From assembly GCA_947258625.1 (NCBI GenBank), contig CAMYJN010000051.1, positions 1 to 9,864 of the forward strand: a stretch of 9,864 bases of DNA. The letters are read 5' to 3'. The notes below the pieces were generated by a model, which saw only the letters and a program-made list of their open reading frames with translations, was not told where the DNA came from and ran no database searches. This DNA comes from an uncultured Polyangiaceae bacterium. Its GTDB lineage: Bacteria > Myxococcota_A > Polyangia > Polyangiales > Houyiibacteriaceae. Below, piece by piece: positions 1 to 6,489 of the stretch. The position numbers and the translations under genes were made by a program. Positions within the stretch are counted from its first letter, which is position 1, and each line of letters opens with the position of its first letter.

Positions 1-370
1 TGCTGCCGGCCAGCAAGGTCGGCGGATTGGGCCTCCGGAACACCAAATCTTCTCCGTCCAGCCGCACCTCGAAGCCTACATCGTTACGCGAAAGCGTTGC
101 GGCAGGAGCCACGGCTTCGATGGGAAGCGGCACCCAATCTTCGCCGACGTCGACTCTTCGTTCGACCCCGGAACGCGCGTTCATGATGAACACCGCAACG
201 CCACGAACGTCGTTCTTCTGGTACTGGAAGCTCGTTTCGGGGGCTTCCGCCCAGGTCGTTTCAAACTCGCCATCGGAGTTGGCGTCCCATCGATACTCGT
301 AGCCGAGCCCCAGGGGAGTCGTGAGCCCGACGTTGTTGCCCTCGAACCTGACTTCGATGTGCGAATGCGG
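1..370 (-). other. C-terminal extension of NuoL with a PKD-like, EF-hand-like segment
   Basis: This is the part of nuoL after the last predicted membrane helix (residues about 679-801, continuing off the edge). Residues 701-752 (nt 149-304) read like a PKD-type beta-sandwich: an aromatic plus WD start (YRWD), then DxNxDGxFE at 707-715, then a T-x-F-x-Y strand at about 724-728, then alternating hydrophobics (VAVFIMN) and a G-x-x-R turn. D707, N709, D711 and G712 have the spacing of a calcium-binding EF-hand-like loop. In E. coli NuoL, with 16 helices, both ends face the periplasm, so by analogy the extension would be periplasmic. The assignment rests on pattern resemblance only; no profile search was run. 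Confidence 0.5.
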
Positions 371-2404
371 CGCCCAGAAGAAGGCCAGAACCGCAACCAC
401 GCCGACGATCATCACCCCACCGTACATTTGGACGACGCCGTTCTGCAGTCGAGCGAAGATGCGACCGGCCTCGCGAACGTTGAAGCTTGGGAGCTTCGTC
501 ATGAGCGCGTCGACGAATGTCATGTCCGCGCGGCCCACGACGGTGGCCACCTGCTTGATGGGGTTCACGATCGTCGCAGCGTAGAGCTCGTCGACGCGCC
601 ACTTGTCGAATGCAAGCTCGAAAAGGCGCTTGGGCATCTTCTCCGCCAAGGCATCGCGGCTCTTGTTGCGGTAGAGCAGCCAAGCGGCGCTGATTCCGAT
701 CGCCATCGCGCCGAAGGCGAGCCCAGAAGCGAGATTCACGATGTGCATTTCCTCGGGGACCGGCTGTCCCGCGACCGAGGTCTCCATCCAGTGACCCCAC
801 CAATTGAAGAGGTGCGTCCCAGTGATAGGAACCACGTGGGGAAGCCCGAGGAAGCCGGCGAACAGTGCGCCAAAGCCGAGCACGACCAGTGGAATGGTCA
901 TGCTGGGAGGCGACTCGTGCGGATGCGCGTCGTAGGGATGGTCACCCGACTGGTCGGCGCTCCGATACTCGCCGGTGAAGGTTAGAAAGTACAGCCGGAA
1001 CATGTAGAAGGCGGTCATCACGGCGGCCAAGGTGAGGCCAATGAGGGTGAACCAGCCGACAGCATGTTGGAATGAATCGTCGGGGCGGTAGATCTGGGCG
1101 GCTGCACCGAGAAGGATCTCGTCTTTCGAGAAGAAGCCGCTGGTGAGCGGAAAGCCGGCGATGGCCAAGCAGCTTGCCAGGAACGTCCAGCGCGTGATCG
1201 GCAGGATCTTCTTGAGTCCGCCGAGCTTGAAGATGTCAGCGTCCCCGTGGGCGTGGACGGCGTGCATGACCGAGCCCGCGCCGAGGAAGAGACAACCTTT
1301 GAAGAAGGCATGGGTGAAGACATGAAAGAAGCCCGCCGCGAAGAAGCCGACGCCGACGGCAGCGAACATGAAGCCGAGCTGGCTCACGGTGGAGTAGGCC
1401 AGGATCTTCTTCATCTCACGCTGGACCACCGCGATCGATGCCGCGAGCAGCGCGGTCAGTGTGCCGGTGACCGCGATGATCGCCATCGCCACGTCCGAGG
1501 TGATGAAAAGCGGAGACAAACGGCAGCAGAGGTAGACGCCGGCAGTGACCATGGTGGCGGCGTGAATGAGCGCGGATACCGGCGTAGGGCCGGCCATGGC
1601 GTCTGGGAGCCAGACGTAGAGCGGAATCTGAGCGCTCTTGCCGGTGCAGCCGAGGAAGAGGAACACACAGGCGACGGTGGCAAGGCTGGGCATCACGCCA
1701 AAAATCCCGAACGGGAAATCGGCCCGGAACTGGCCGTTCATCGCTGCCGCGTTGATCTCGGCGAACTCGAAGGAGCCCGCTACGCCAACCAAGATGAGCA
1801 TACCGACGAGGACGCCGAAGTCACCGATCCGGTTGACGACAAACGCCTTGCGGCCGGCCGCCGCATACACGCGGTTTTCGTACCAGAAGCCGATCAGCAG
1901 GTAGGAGCAGAGACCGACACCCTCCCAGCCCACGAACATCACAGGCAAGCTGCTCCCGAGAACCAGAATCAGCATCGAGGCCATGAACAGGTTCAGAAAG
2001 CTCATGAACCGCGGGTAGCCCTCGTCCTCGCCCATGTAGCCGATGCTGTAGAGATGAATCAGACCACCGACGCCCGTGACCACCAGAGTCATGACGCCGC
2101 TGAGCGAGTCCATCAGAAACCGGACGTTGATCGCAACGACATTGCCGCCTGGAAGCCCAAGCGAGAACCACTCGTAGAACTGATACGTCAGGGCTGGATG
2201 CTCTAGGTCGTGGCCGCTGAGCCCGTAGAGCTCGATGAACGCGGTCACCGCGAGTCCAAAGGAAACCGCGACGGACCCCACACCGACCAGGGTGACCAGG
2301 CCCTTGGGCATGTACCGCCCGACCAGGCCGTTCACGATCGCCCCGCCCAAGGGGAACACAATGATCAAGAGGAGCAGAAATTGCTGATTGGCTTCGTCGT
2401 GCAT
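1..2404 (-). CDS. nuoL: NADH-quinone oxidoreductase subunit L, 3' end cut by the window edge
   Basis: NuoL is the large antiporter-like, proton-pumping subunit at the distal end of the membrane arm of complex I. The frame opens at an ATG at 2404 and stays open for 801 codons to the window edge. Family motifs are clear: VGWEGVGLCSYLLIGFW around residues 158-174 (E161 matches the functional Glu of E. coli TM5), CTGKSAQIPLYVWLPDAMAGPTP at 253-275 (K256 is the TM7 lysine), a conserved SALIHAATMVTAG segment at 277-289, and KKILAYSTVSQLG at 332-344. The lateral-helix region follows, with a final hydrophobic segment at about 660-677. E. coli NuoL stops near there at 613 residues; here at least 124 more residues follow (annotated separately). 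The gene starts 4 nt after the nuoK stop. Codon use in the extension resembles the core, so a frameshift is unlikely. The identification is secure; the C-terminus is unseen. Confidence 0.96.
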   Translation of the reverse strand, partial: MHDEANQQFLLLLIIVFPLGGAIVNGLVGRYMPKGLVTLVGVGSVAVSFGLAVTAFIELYGLSGHDLEHPALTYQFYEWFSLGLPGGNVVAINVRFLMDSLSGVMTLVVTGVGGLIHLYSIGYMGEDEGYPRFMSFLNLFMASMLILVLGSSLPVMFVGWEGVGLCSYLLIGFWYENRVYAAAGRKAFVVNRIGDFGVLVGMLILVGVAGSFEFAEINAAAMNGQFRADFPFGIFGVMPSLATVACVFLFLGCTGKSAQIPLYVWLPDAMAGPTPVSALIHAATMVTAGVYLCCRLSPLFITSDVAMAIIAVTGTLTALLAASIAVVQREMKKILAYSTVSQLGFMFAAVGVGFFAAGFFHVFTHAFFKGCLFLGAGSVMHAVHAHGDADIFKLGGLKKILPITRWTFLASCLAIAGFPLTSGFFSKDEILLGAAAQIYRPDDSFQHAVGWFTLIGLTLAAVMTAFYMFRLYFLTFTGEYRSADQSGDHPYDAHPHESPPSMTIPLVVLGFGALFAGFLGLPHVVPITGTHLFNWWGHWMETSVAGQPVPEEMHIVNLASGLAFGAMAIGISAAWLLYRNKSRDALAEKMPKRLFELAFDKWRVDELYAATIVNPIKQVATVVGRADMTFVDALMTKLPSFNVREAGRIFARLQNGVVQMYGGVMIVGVVAVLAFFWAPHSHIEVRFEGNNVGLTTPLGLGYEYRWDANSDGEFETTWAEAPETSFQYQKNDVRGVAVFIMNARSGVERRVDVGEDWVPLPIEAVAPAATLSRNDVGFEVRLDGEDLVFRRPNPPTLLAGS

Positions 2405-2408
2405 GGAT

Positions 2409-2711
2409 TCAGTACTTCAGCAGGCTTGCGGCGTCCGTATCGATCGTCTTTTTGATGCGGTAGTACGCGATCAGAATCGCCAAGCCGACGGCCGCCTCGG
2501 CAGCCGCGACGGCAATGACGAAGAAGGCGAAGACCTGCCCGTCATGGTTCCCCGGGTTCACGCGATTGAACGCAAGCAAGACCACGTTGACGGAGTTGAG
2601 CATCAGCTCGATCGACATGAGCTGGATCAGCATGTTGCGGCGGGTCAAAAACCCTGCAGCCCCGATGCCGAACAAGACCGAGGCGAGCGCGAGATATGTG
2701 CCGACTCCCAT
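2409..2711 (-). CDS. nuoK: NADH-quinone oxidoreductase subunit K
   Basis: NuoK is a small three-helix subunit of the complex I membrane arm, related to MrpC, lying in the proton path between NuoJ and the antiporter subunits. The product is 100 residues, the same as E. coli NuoK. The two buried glutamates required for coupling are present: E35 in the MSIELMLN segment and E72 in the AEAAVGLAI segment. Three hydrophobic helices fit at about 5-22, 28-48 and 60-84. The ATG at 2711 is 6 nt after the nuoJ stop. A GGAG ribosome binding site (complement of 2721-2724) lies 9 nt upstream, inside the end of nuoJ. The nuoL start follows 4 nt after the stop, as expected for translationally coupled subunits. 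Confidence 0.97.
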   Translation of the reverse strand: MGVGTYLALASVLFGIGAAGFLTRRNMLIQLMSIELMLNSVNVVLLAFNRVNPGNHDGQVFAFFVIAVAAAEAAVGLAILIAYYRIKKTIDTDAASLLKY

Positions 2712-2717
2712 CGCCAG

Positions 2718-3221
2718 TTACTCCGTGCGGCTCCGCGCGATCGCAACCGCGCCAACGATGGCCACCAGGAGCGTGATCGAAACCACCTCGAAGGGGACGA
2801 GCGCCTTCGAGTAGATCGCCATGCCAAGGCCCTCGACCGTTCCAAAGTCTTCCGATGGCGCCCCCCAGGGCAGATCGAAATAGGCAAGCGAGGTCGAAAC
2901 CGCCAAGACGATCGCGATCGTGACGGCAAGGCTCAATGTGCGCGAGGCAAATCGCCCCTCAATTGGTCCCACCTCGGAAGCCGGACCGATCAGCATGATG
3001 ACAAAGACGAACAGGACGACGACAGCGCCGGCGTACACCAGAAGCTGAAGGGCGGCCAAGAGCTGTGCATCGAGCGTGAGGAACATTCCGGCGAGCGAGA
3101 TGATGTGAACGAGAAGGCCAATCGCCGCGCGCAGCGGACGTCGCGCGGAAATCGTCACCAGGCCCCCAGCCATGGCAAAAATTGCCGTCGTGACGAACAG
3201 AATGGTTCCGGGGCTCGTCAC
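2718..3221 (-). CDS. nuoJ: NADH-quinone oxidoreductase subunit J
   Basis: NuoJ is a five-helix core subunit of the complex I membrane arm. Its third helix holds the pi-bulge region that links quinone chemistry to proton pumping. The product is 167 residues, close to the usual size. Hydrophobic segments lie at about 5-24, 31-50, 53-78, 95-113 and 144-163. The family signature in helix 3 is seen as QLLVYAGAVVVLFVFVIML (residues 59-77), including the conserved Tyr and Gly. Translation starts at a GTG that overlaps the nuoF stop by 4 nt (GTGA), with a good Shine-Dalgarno 6 nt upstream. Finding nuoJ directly after nuoF is unusual, because the classical operon has nuoG, nuoH and nuoI in between. 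Confidence 0.96.
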   Translation of the reverse strand: MTSPGTILFVTTAIFAMAGGLVTISARRPLRAAIGLLVHIISLAGMFLTLDAQLLAALQLLVYAGAVVVLFVFVIMLIGPASEVGPIEGRFASRTLSLAVTIAIVLAVSTSLAYFDLPWGAPSEDFGTVEGLGMAIYSKALVPFEVVSITLLVAIVGAVAIARSRTE

Positions 3222-4594
3222 GCGCGTCCCTCTACCATGGCGAGAACACTCTCGTCGTGCCGGACGCCCTCGGGCACATCGCGGGCCGCGGCTTCCATGA
3301 ACTCCTCGCGGAACTTCTGCACCATCCCGAGCATCGGCATCGCGGTACCGTCAGCAAACGCGCAAATTGTATTGCCCATCATGTTGTTCGAGATGTTGAC
3401 CAGAAGCGCGACGTCCGCGACTTTGCCACGGCCTTCGCAGAGGTTGTCGAGCACGTCGACCAGCCAGCCGCAGCCTTCTCGGCAGGGCGTGCACTGGCCG
3501 CAGGACTCGTGCTTGTAGAAGCGCATCAGGTTGCGGCAGGCCTCCACCATGTTGACGGTGTCGTCCATGACGATCGCGCAGCAGGTACCGAGCATCGTGC
3601 CGAGCGCCCGGTAGGTGTCGACGCCCATCGGCACGTCGATTTCGCTCTGACCGTGCCATTTGTGGAGCGGATGGGCTTCGGCTGGTGCATCGACCTTGCG
3701 GCGCGGATCGAGCACCGGCGTCGAGGAGCCTCCAGGGATGACCGCCTTCAAGGGGCGGTCGCCGAGCATCCCGCCCGCATAGTCTTCGATGAGCTCCCGC
3801 ATGGTGATCCCGACGGGCGCTTCGTACAGACCCGGGTTTTTCACGTGGCCACTTACGCCGTAGATTCGGACGCCACCATCCAGCGGCAGCCTGCTCAAGG
3901 AGGACCAAGCGTCGCCACCCATGTCCACGATATCGGGAACCGAAGCGATTGTTTCGACGTTGTTGACGATGGTCGGCATGCCGAACGCGCCTTTGACCGC
4001 TGGGAACGGTGGCTTGAGCCTGGGCTCGCCGCGACGTCCTTCCAGCGAGTTGAGAAGCGCGGTCTCTTCCCCGCAGATGTATGCACCCGCACCCGAGTGG
4101 ACGTAAACCTCGATCGCGTGGTCGATGCCAAAGGGCCGCTCGCCCAGGTAGCCCGCTTGCCGCGCGTCCGCGATCGCCTGCTCGAGCCGGCCGATCGAGA
4201 CTGCAAGCTCGCCTCGCACGTAGATGTAGGCCACGTGCGCATCGATCGCGAAACAAGAAATGATTGCCCCTTCGATGAGCCGATGGGGGTCGAGGTCCAT
4301 GATGCTGCGGTCTTTGAAGGTGCCCGGCTCGCTCTCGTCCGCATTGATGACGAGGTAGATCTCCTCGCCCTCCTGCTTGTTGAGGAAGCCCCACTTCACG
4401 CCGGCAGGAAATCCAGCACCGCCGCGGCCGCGAATGTTGGCCTTCTTGACCTCGTCTTTCAGGTCTGCGGGCTTACGGCTCGTCAGCGCTTCTCGCGCGA
4501 TCCGGTAGGCGCCAGTACGCTCCGCATTGGCAAGCTTCCAGCTCTCTGAAATGCCGTAACGCGCGGTCAGCAAGGGCTTGGTGGGCGCGCTCAT
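3218..4594 (-). CDS. nuoF: NADH-quinone oxidoreductase subunit F (NADH- and FMN-binding)
   Basis: NuoF oxidises NADH at the tip of the peripheral arm of complex I, passing electrons through FMN to the N3 4Fe-4S cluster. The 458-residue product shows the nucleotide-binding motif RGRGGAGFPAGVKW (55-68), the FMN-region motif NADESEPGTFKDR (84-96), the GAGAYICGEETALLNSLEG motif (168-186), and the cluster motif SCGQCTPCREGC (364-375). N3 ligands are C365, C368 and C371, plus C411 in NTICAFADG. An extra segment of about 18 residues (about 296-317, rich in charged residues and His) sits between the PGGSSTPVL motif and EIDVPM, compared with E. coli NuoF as I recall it. The ATG overlaps the nuoE stop by 4 nt (ATGA), and the stop overlaps the nuoJ start. 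Confidence 0.98.
   Translation of the reverse strand: MSAPTKPLLTARYGISESWKLANAERTGAYRIAREALTSRKPADLKDEVKKANIRGRGGAGFPAGVKWGFLNKQEGEEIYLVINADESEPGTFKDRSIMDLDPHRLIEGAIISCFAIDAHVAYIYVRGELAVSIGRLEQAIADARQAGYLGERPFGIDHAIEVYVHSGAGAYICGEETALLNSLEGRRGEPRLKPPFPAVKGAFGMPTIVNNVETIASVPDIVDMGGDAWSSLSRLPLDGGVRIYGVSGHVKNPGLYEAPVGITMRELIEDYAGGMLGDRPLKAVIPGGSSTPVLDPRRKVDAPAEAHPLHKWHGQSEIDVPMGVDTYRALGTMLGTCCAIVMDDTVNMVEACRNLMRFYKHESCGQCTPCREGCGWLVDVLDNLCEGRGKVADVALLVNISNNMMGNTICAFADGTAMPMLGMVQKFREEFMEAAARDVPEGVRHDESVLAMVEGRA
3228..3232 (-). promoter_or_regulatory. Ribosome binding site of nuoJ
   Basis: On the minus strand this reads GAGGG, 6 nt upstream of the GTG at 3221. It lies inside the 3' end of nuoF and supports the GTG start of nuoJ and translational coupling of the two genes. 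Confidence 0.7.
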
Positions 4595-5244
4595 GACTCG
4601 TCGCCTTTCTCATCGGCCGGAGGTGGGGGTTGGGTAGCAACCCGTACGGCCTCTCGACTCGGCGGCGGGGGCGCGCTGCTCACGCTGCTACGGCTGCCTG
4701 CGTCGCCATCCGTTGGCGCATGAAAGCTCGCGAATGTGGAGAACTCCGCGGCGGCAGCCTCCGCGCCCTTGGCGGCGTGCGTGTCGATGATGCGGTCGAG
4801 CAGCTCCAAATCGAGGTTCTCGTAGTAGTGGTCGTTGATCTGTACCATTGGAGCCTGCCCGCAGGCCGCCAAGCACTCGGCCTTGAGCAGGGTGAACTTC
4901 CCGTCCGAGCTGGAGTGGCCGGCTTTGCAACCGAGCTTGCTCTCGAGGCGCTCCTGAATCGCTTTGCCCCCGCGAAGATCGCACGAAAGTGTTCGGCAGA
5001 CCCAAACGACGTTCTCCCCAACCGGTTCGTCGAAGAACATCGTGTAGAAGGTCACGACGCCTTTCACGATTGAAGTCGAAAGCTCGAGGCGCTCCGCGAC
5101 GTACTTGACGACGTCAGGGCTAATCCACCCGTTCTGTCGCTGGCAGAGCCACAGGATGGGCAAGAGCGCCGCGCGACGCTCGGGATAGCGGGTCAATACG
5201 TCCTCGACCTGTTGTTCGCGTTCCGGCGTAAGCGCAAAAGCCAT
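4591..5244 (-). CDS. nuoE: NADH-quinone oxidoreductase subunit E (2Fe-2S)
   Basis: NuoE is the thioredoxin-fold subunit carrying the off-path N1a 2Fe-2S cluster; it pairs with NuoF in the NADH dehydrogenase module. The protein has 217 residues. The N-terminal helical part contains PERRAALLPILWLCQRQNGW (21-40), followed by the family segment VVTFYTMF. The four cluster cysteines have the usual pattern: C83 and C88 in VCRTLSC, and C124 and C128 in ECLAACGQAP. The core ends near residue 175. A Ser/Pro-rich tail of about 40 residues with two PPPP runs and an acidic end follows, and makes the protein longer than E. coli NuoE (166 residues). The ATG at 5244 fits the family N-terminus, and the next in-frame Met is far inside (69). 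No Shine-Dalgarno is visible; a promoter lies immediately upstream. Confidence 0.97.
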   Translation of the reverse strand: MAFALTPEREQQVEDVLTRYPERRAALLPILWLCQRQNGWISPDVVKYVAERLELSTSIVKGVVTFYTMFFDEPVGENVVWVCRTLSCDLRGGKAIQERLESKLGCKAGHSSSDGKFTLLKAECLAACGQAPMVQINDHYYENLDLELLDRIIDTHAAKGAEAAAAEFSTFASFHAPTDGDAGSRSSVSSAPPPPSREAVRVATQPPPPADEKGDES

Positions 5245-5258
5245 GGCAGAGCGACCGG

Positions 5259-5287
5259 ACGCTAGGCCCGCCGGGCTCCCCTGTCAA
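5259..5287 (-). promoter_or_regulatory. Sigma70-type promoter of the nuoE-F-J-K-L unit
   Basis: Read on the minus strand: a perfect -35 TTGACA (5287-5282), a 17-nt spacer, and -10 TAGCGT (5264-5259). Transcription would start near 5252, leaving a leader of only about 8 nt before the nuoE ATG at 5244, with no ribosome binding site. The perfect -35 and ideal spacing make this the best promoter candidate in the window. It implies the cluster begins at nuoE. Confidence 0.7.
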
Positions 5288-5319
5288 GGTCGCCAGAACA
5301 GTGGTAAATCCCGCCGCTC

Positions 5320-5838
5320 ATGACCGAAGACGCAGGACAGTCCCCTTCGCGAAATATCGGACTCTGGGTCGGGTTCGGGTGCCTTGGTGTCCTGGTTCTC
5401 TCGTGCTGCCTACTGACCTTTTGGGTGCAGTCCTACGGCATGCAATTCATCCTCGGCCAGGGCGAGGGCACCAAGATGTGGACTTCGCGGCTCGTTCTGG
5501 TTGGCGCCCTCGAGGGTACGCGAAAGACCTGCACGAACGGGGTGATCAGCGAGGACGCATTGCCGTGGTTTCACCCGAACATGCCGTCGGAGACCCGGAA
5601 CCTGGCCTGCTCGCTCGATGCCGCGATGCTTCAGGCGCTTGCTGCGCCGGAGCGAAGTACCATCGTTTCGATCGAGCAAACCGACCGGGCCACGCTCGCG
5701 TCCGGGCTCGGCATGGACCCCACGCTTTGTTTCGCGCACCGCACCGAGGACTTGAGCGCGTTTGGATGCTTCGATACCGATCGCAGCTCCGGCGCGATCC
5801 CGTATCTGATCATTGATCTGAGCCTGACTCGTCCGTGA
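5320..5838 (+). CDS. Hypothetical membrane-anchored protein with four extracytoplasmic cysteines
   Basis: I do not recognise this 172-residue protein. A short polar N-terminus is followed by one hydrophobic helix at about residues 13-36 (IGLWVGFGCLGVLVLSCCLL), then a polar domain of about 135 residues. This suggests a single-pass anchor with the domain outside the cytoplasm. The domain has cysteines at 71, 97, 137 and 150, enough for two disulfides, and a hydrophobic strand (PYLIIDLSL) at its end. The gene is divergent from nuoE, 75 nt away, and converges with the next gene, overlapping it by 29 nt. The ATG is chosen because it places the hydrophobic helix near the N-terminus. A competing frame from 5301 is Arg/His/Pro-rich and lacks such features. 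No ribosome binding site or good promoter is visible. Confidence 0.75.
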   Translation: MTEDAGQSPSRNIGLWVGFGCLGVLVLSCCLLTFWVQSYGMQFILGQGEGTKMWTSRLVLVGALEGTRKTCTNGVISEDALPWFHPNMPSETRNLACSLDAAMLQALAAPERSTIVSIEQTDRATLASGLGMDPTLCFAHRTEDLSAFGCFDTDRSSGAIPYLIIDLSLTRP

Positions 5839-6439
5839 CTTCGAGAGGCGTCCGGCGGTACGCCACGGTCAAGCCGGCGCTGCCCGAATGCCCGCGTGGA
5901 CGCAGCTGGAGCATTACGCAGGGCTCCGACCCCTCATCGGTCATGCAGTTCGTCAACCCGGCAAAGGTGCGGTTCTGGCGCAGCCCATGCCAGTCGACGC
6001 CAACAGGAACATCTCTGTCCCGTGGATATCGAAGCGACGATACGGAGCCGTCCCTCTCGATGAAGAGGAGCTCGGCCTGGAGCACATTCGGATCCTGTGA
6101 AAACGCCAAATCGAACATCCGCCAGAACATCGCTTCGCCATGCTCGAGTTGCGCTTCGCTGATGACGGTGCCGGATGAACGAAATCGCTCGAGGAGCGGC
6201 TTCATGTTGTCGGGGAGCGATTCCTCATCCCCGTTGACGGCGCCGACGAGCAAGCGCTTTCGGGCGACATCGGTTCTCAGCTCCAGAAGCTTCAGGGCTC
6301 GCGACCGTTGCTCAGCGAAGTTCTCGATGTAGGGCTGAGCGGCCCGAACCGCCTCGGCCCTGCCCGTGCAACCGCCCAAAAGTGCTTGGACTGCCAGCAG
6401 CCAAGCGCTGACCAGGACCCATCCAAAGCGGGCGCGCAT
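5810..6439 (-). CDS. Hypothetical lipoprotein
   Basis: The product, counted from the ATG at 6439, is 209 residues. It begins with a typical signal peptide: basic MRAR, then a hydrophobic run, then the lipobox LLGGC with Cys24 as the lipidation site. A longer start at 6475 would add 12 residues before the signal peptide and is disfavoured. The mature part has a charged helical region (about residues 30-65), an Asp/Glu-rich segment, and a later beta-like part with two cysteines (165 and 174, in NC-x8-C) that could pair. I do not recognise the family; its function is unknown. It is divergent from mlaF, only 50 nt away, so a link to envelope lipid transport is possible but not shown. Its last 29 nt overlap the 3' end of the convergent membrane-protein gene. 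Confidence 0.78.
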   Translation of the reverse strand: MRARFGWVLVSAWLLAVQALLGGCTGRAEAVRAAQPYIENFAEQRSRALKLLELRTDVARKRLLVGAVNGDEESLPDNMKPLLERFRSSGTVISEAQLEHGEAMFWRMFDLAFSQDPNVLQAELLFIERDGSVSSLRYPRDRDVPVGVDWHGLRQNRTFAGLTNCMTDEGSEPCVMLQLRPRGHSGSAGLTVAYRRTPLEVTDESGSDQ

Positions 6440-6446
6440 GGCGCTT

Positions 6447-6475
6447 ACAGTAGTCGACGAGCCGCACAAGCCCAA
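6447..6475 (-). promoter_or_regulatory. Candidate promoter of the lipoprotein gene
   Basis: On the minus strand: TTGGGC (6475-6470), a 17-nt spacer, then TACTGT (6452-6447). The start codon at 6439 is 7 nt beyond the -10, so the transcript would be leaderless or nearly so. The match to consensus is partial (3 of 6 in each box), but position and spacing are right. Confidence 0.4.
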
Positions 6476-6482
6476 CTAAAGT
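6454..6482 (+). promoter_or_regulatory. Candidate promoter of the mlaF-mlaD-thyA-folA unit
   Basis: TCGACG (6454-6459), a 17-nt spacer, then TAAAGT (6477-6482). Each box matches four of six consensus bases. The ATG of mlaF is 7 nt downstream of the -10, giving an almost leaderless transcript, which agrees with the absence of a Shine-Dalgarno before mlaF. This site is interleaved with the divergent lipoprotein promoter candidate. Confidence 0.42.
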
Positions 6483-6489
6483 TCCCACG

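Noticed and set aside
1247..2206. A 319-codon plus-strand open frame antisense to nuoL
   Set aside because: Its translation is rich in Asp, Glu, His, Arg and Gln without any motif, as expected from the mirror of a high-GC membrane-protein gene. nuoL on the other strand has clear family motifs throughout.
2388..4549. Long plus-strand open frames (376 and 430 codons) antisense to nuoK, nuoJ and nuoF
   Set aside because: They lie wholly opposite well-identified genes, have low-complexity charged composition and show no recognisable domain. GC-rich codon bias on the real strand removes stops from the complementary frame.
5282..5310. A promoter for the gene at 5320, with TAAATC at 5305-5310 as -10
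   Set aside because: The -10 matches only three of six bases, and the hexamer 17 nt upstream (TGTCAA) is a poor -35; it is simply the complement of the nuoE -35 box.
5301..5816. An alternative plus-strand frame starting at a GTG at 5301
   Set aside because: Its translation is Arg-, His- and Pro-rich with no membrane or family signal. The overlapping frame from 5320 has a clean N-terminal membrane helix and balanced composition.
5808..5818. Short inverted repeat GATCA-T-TGATC at the junction of the convergent genes, as a possible terminator
   Set aside because: The arms are 5 nt with a 1-nt loop, no GC-rich stem and no T-run, and it lies within both coding sequences; a chance palindrome is more likely.
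5835..6332. A plus-strand frame of 165 codons antisense to the lipoprotein gene
   Set aside because: Ser/Arg-rich shadow of the minus-strand gene, which has a convincing signal peptide and lipobox.
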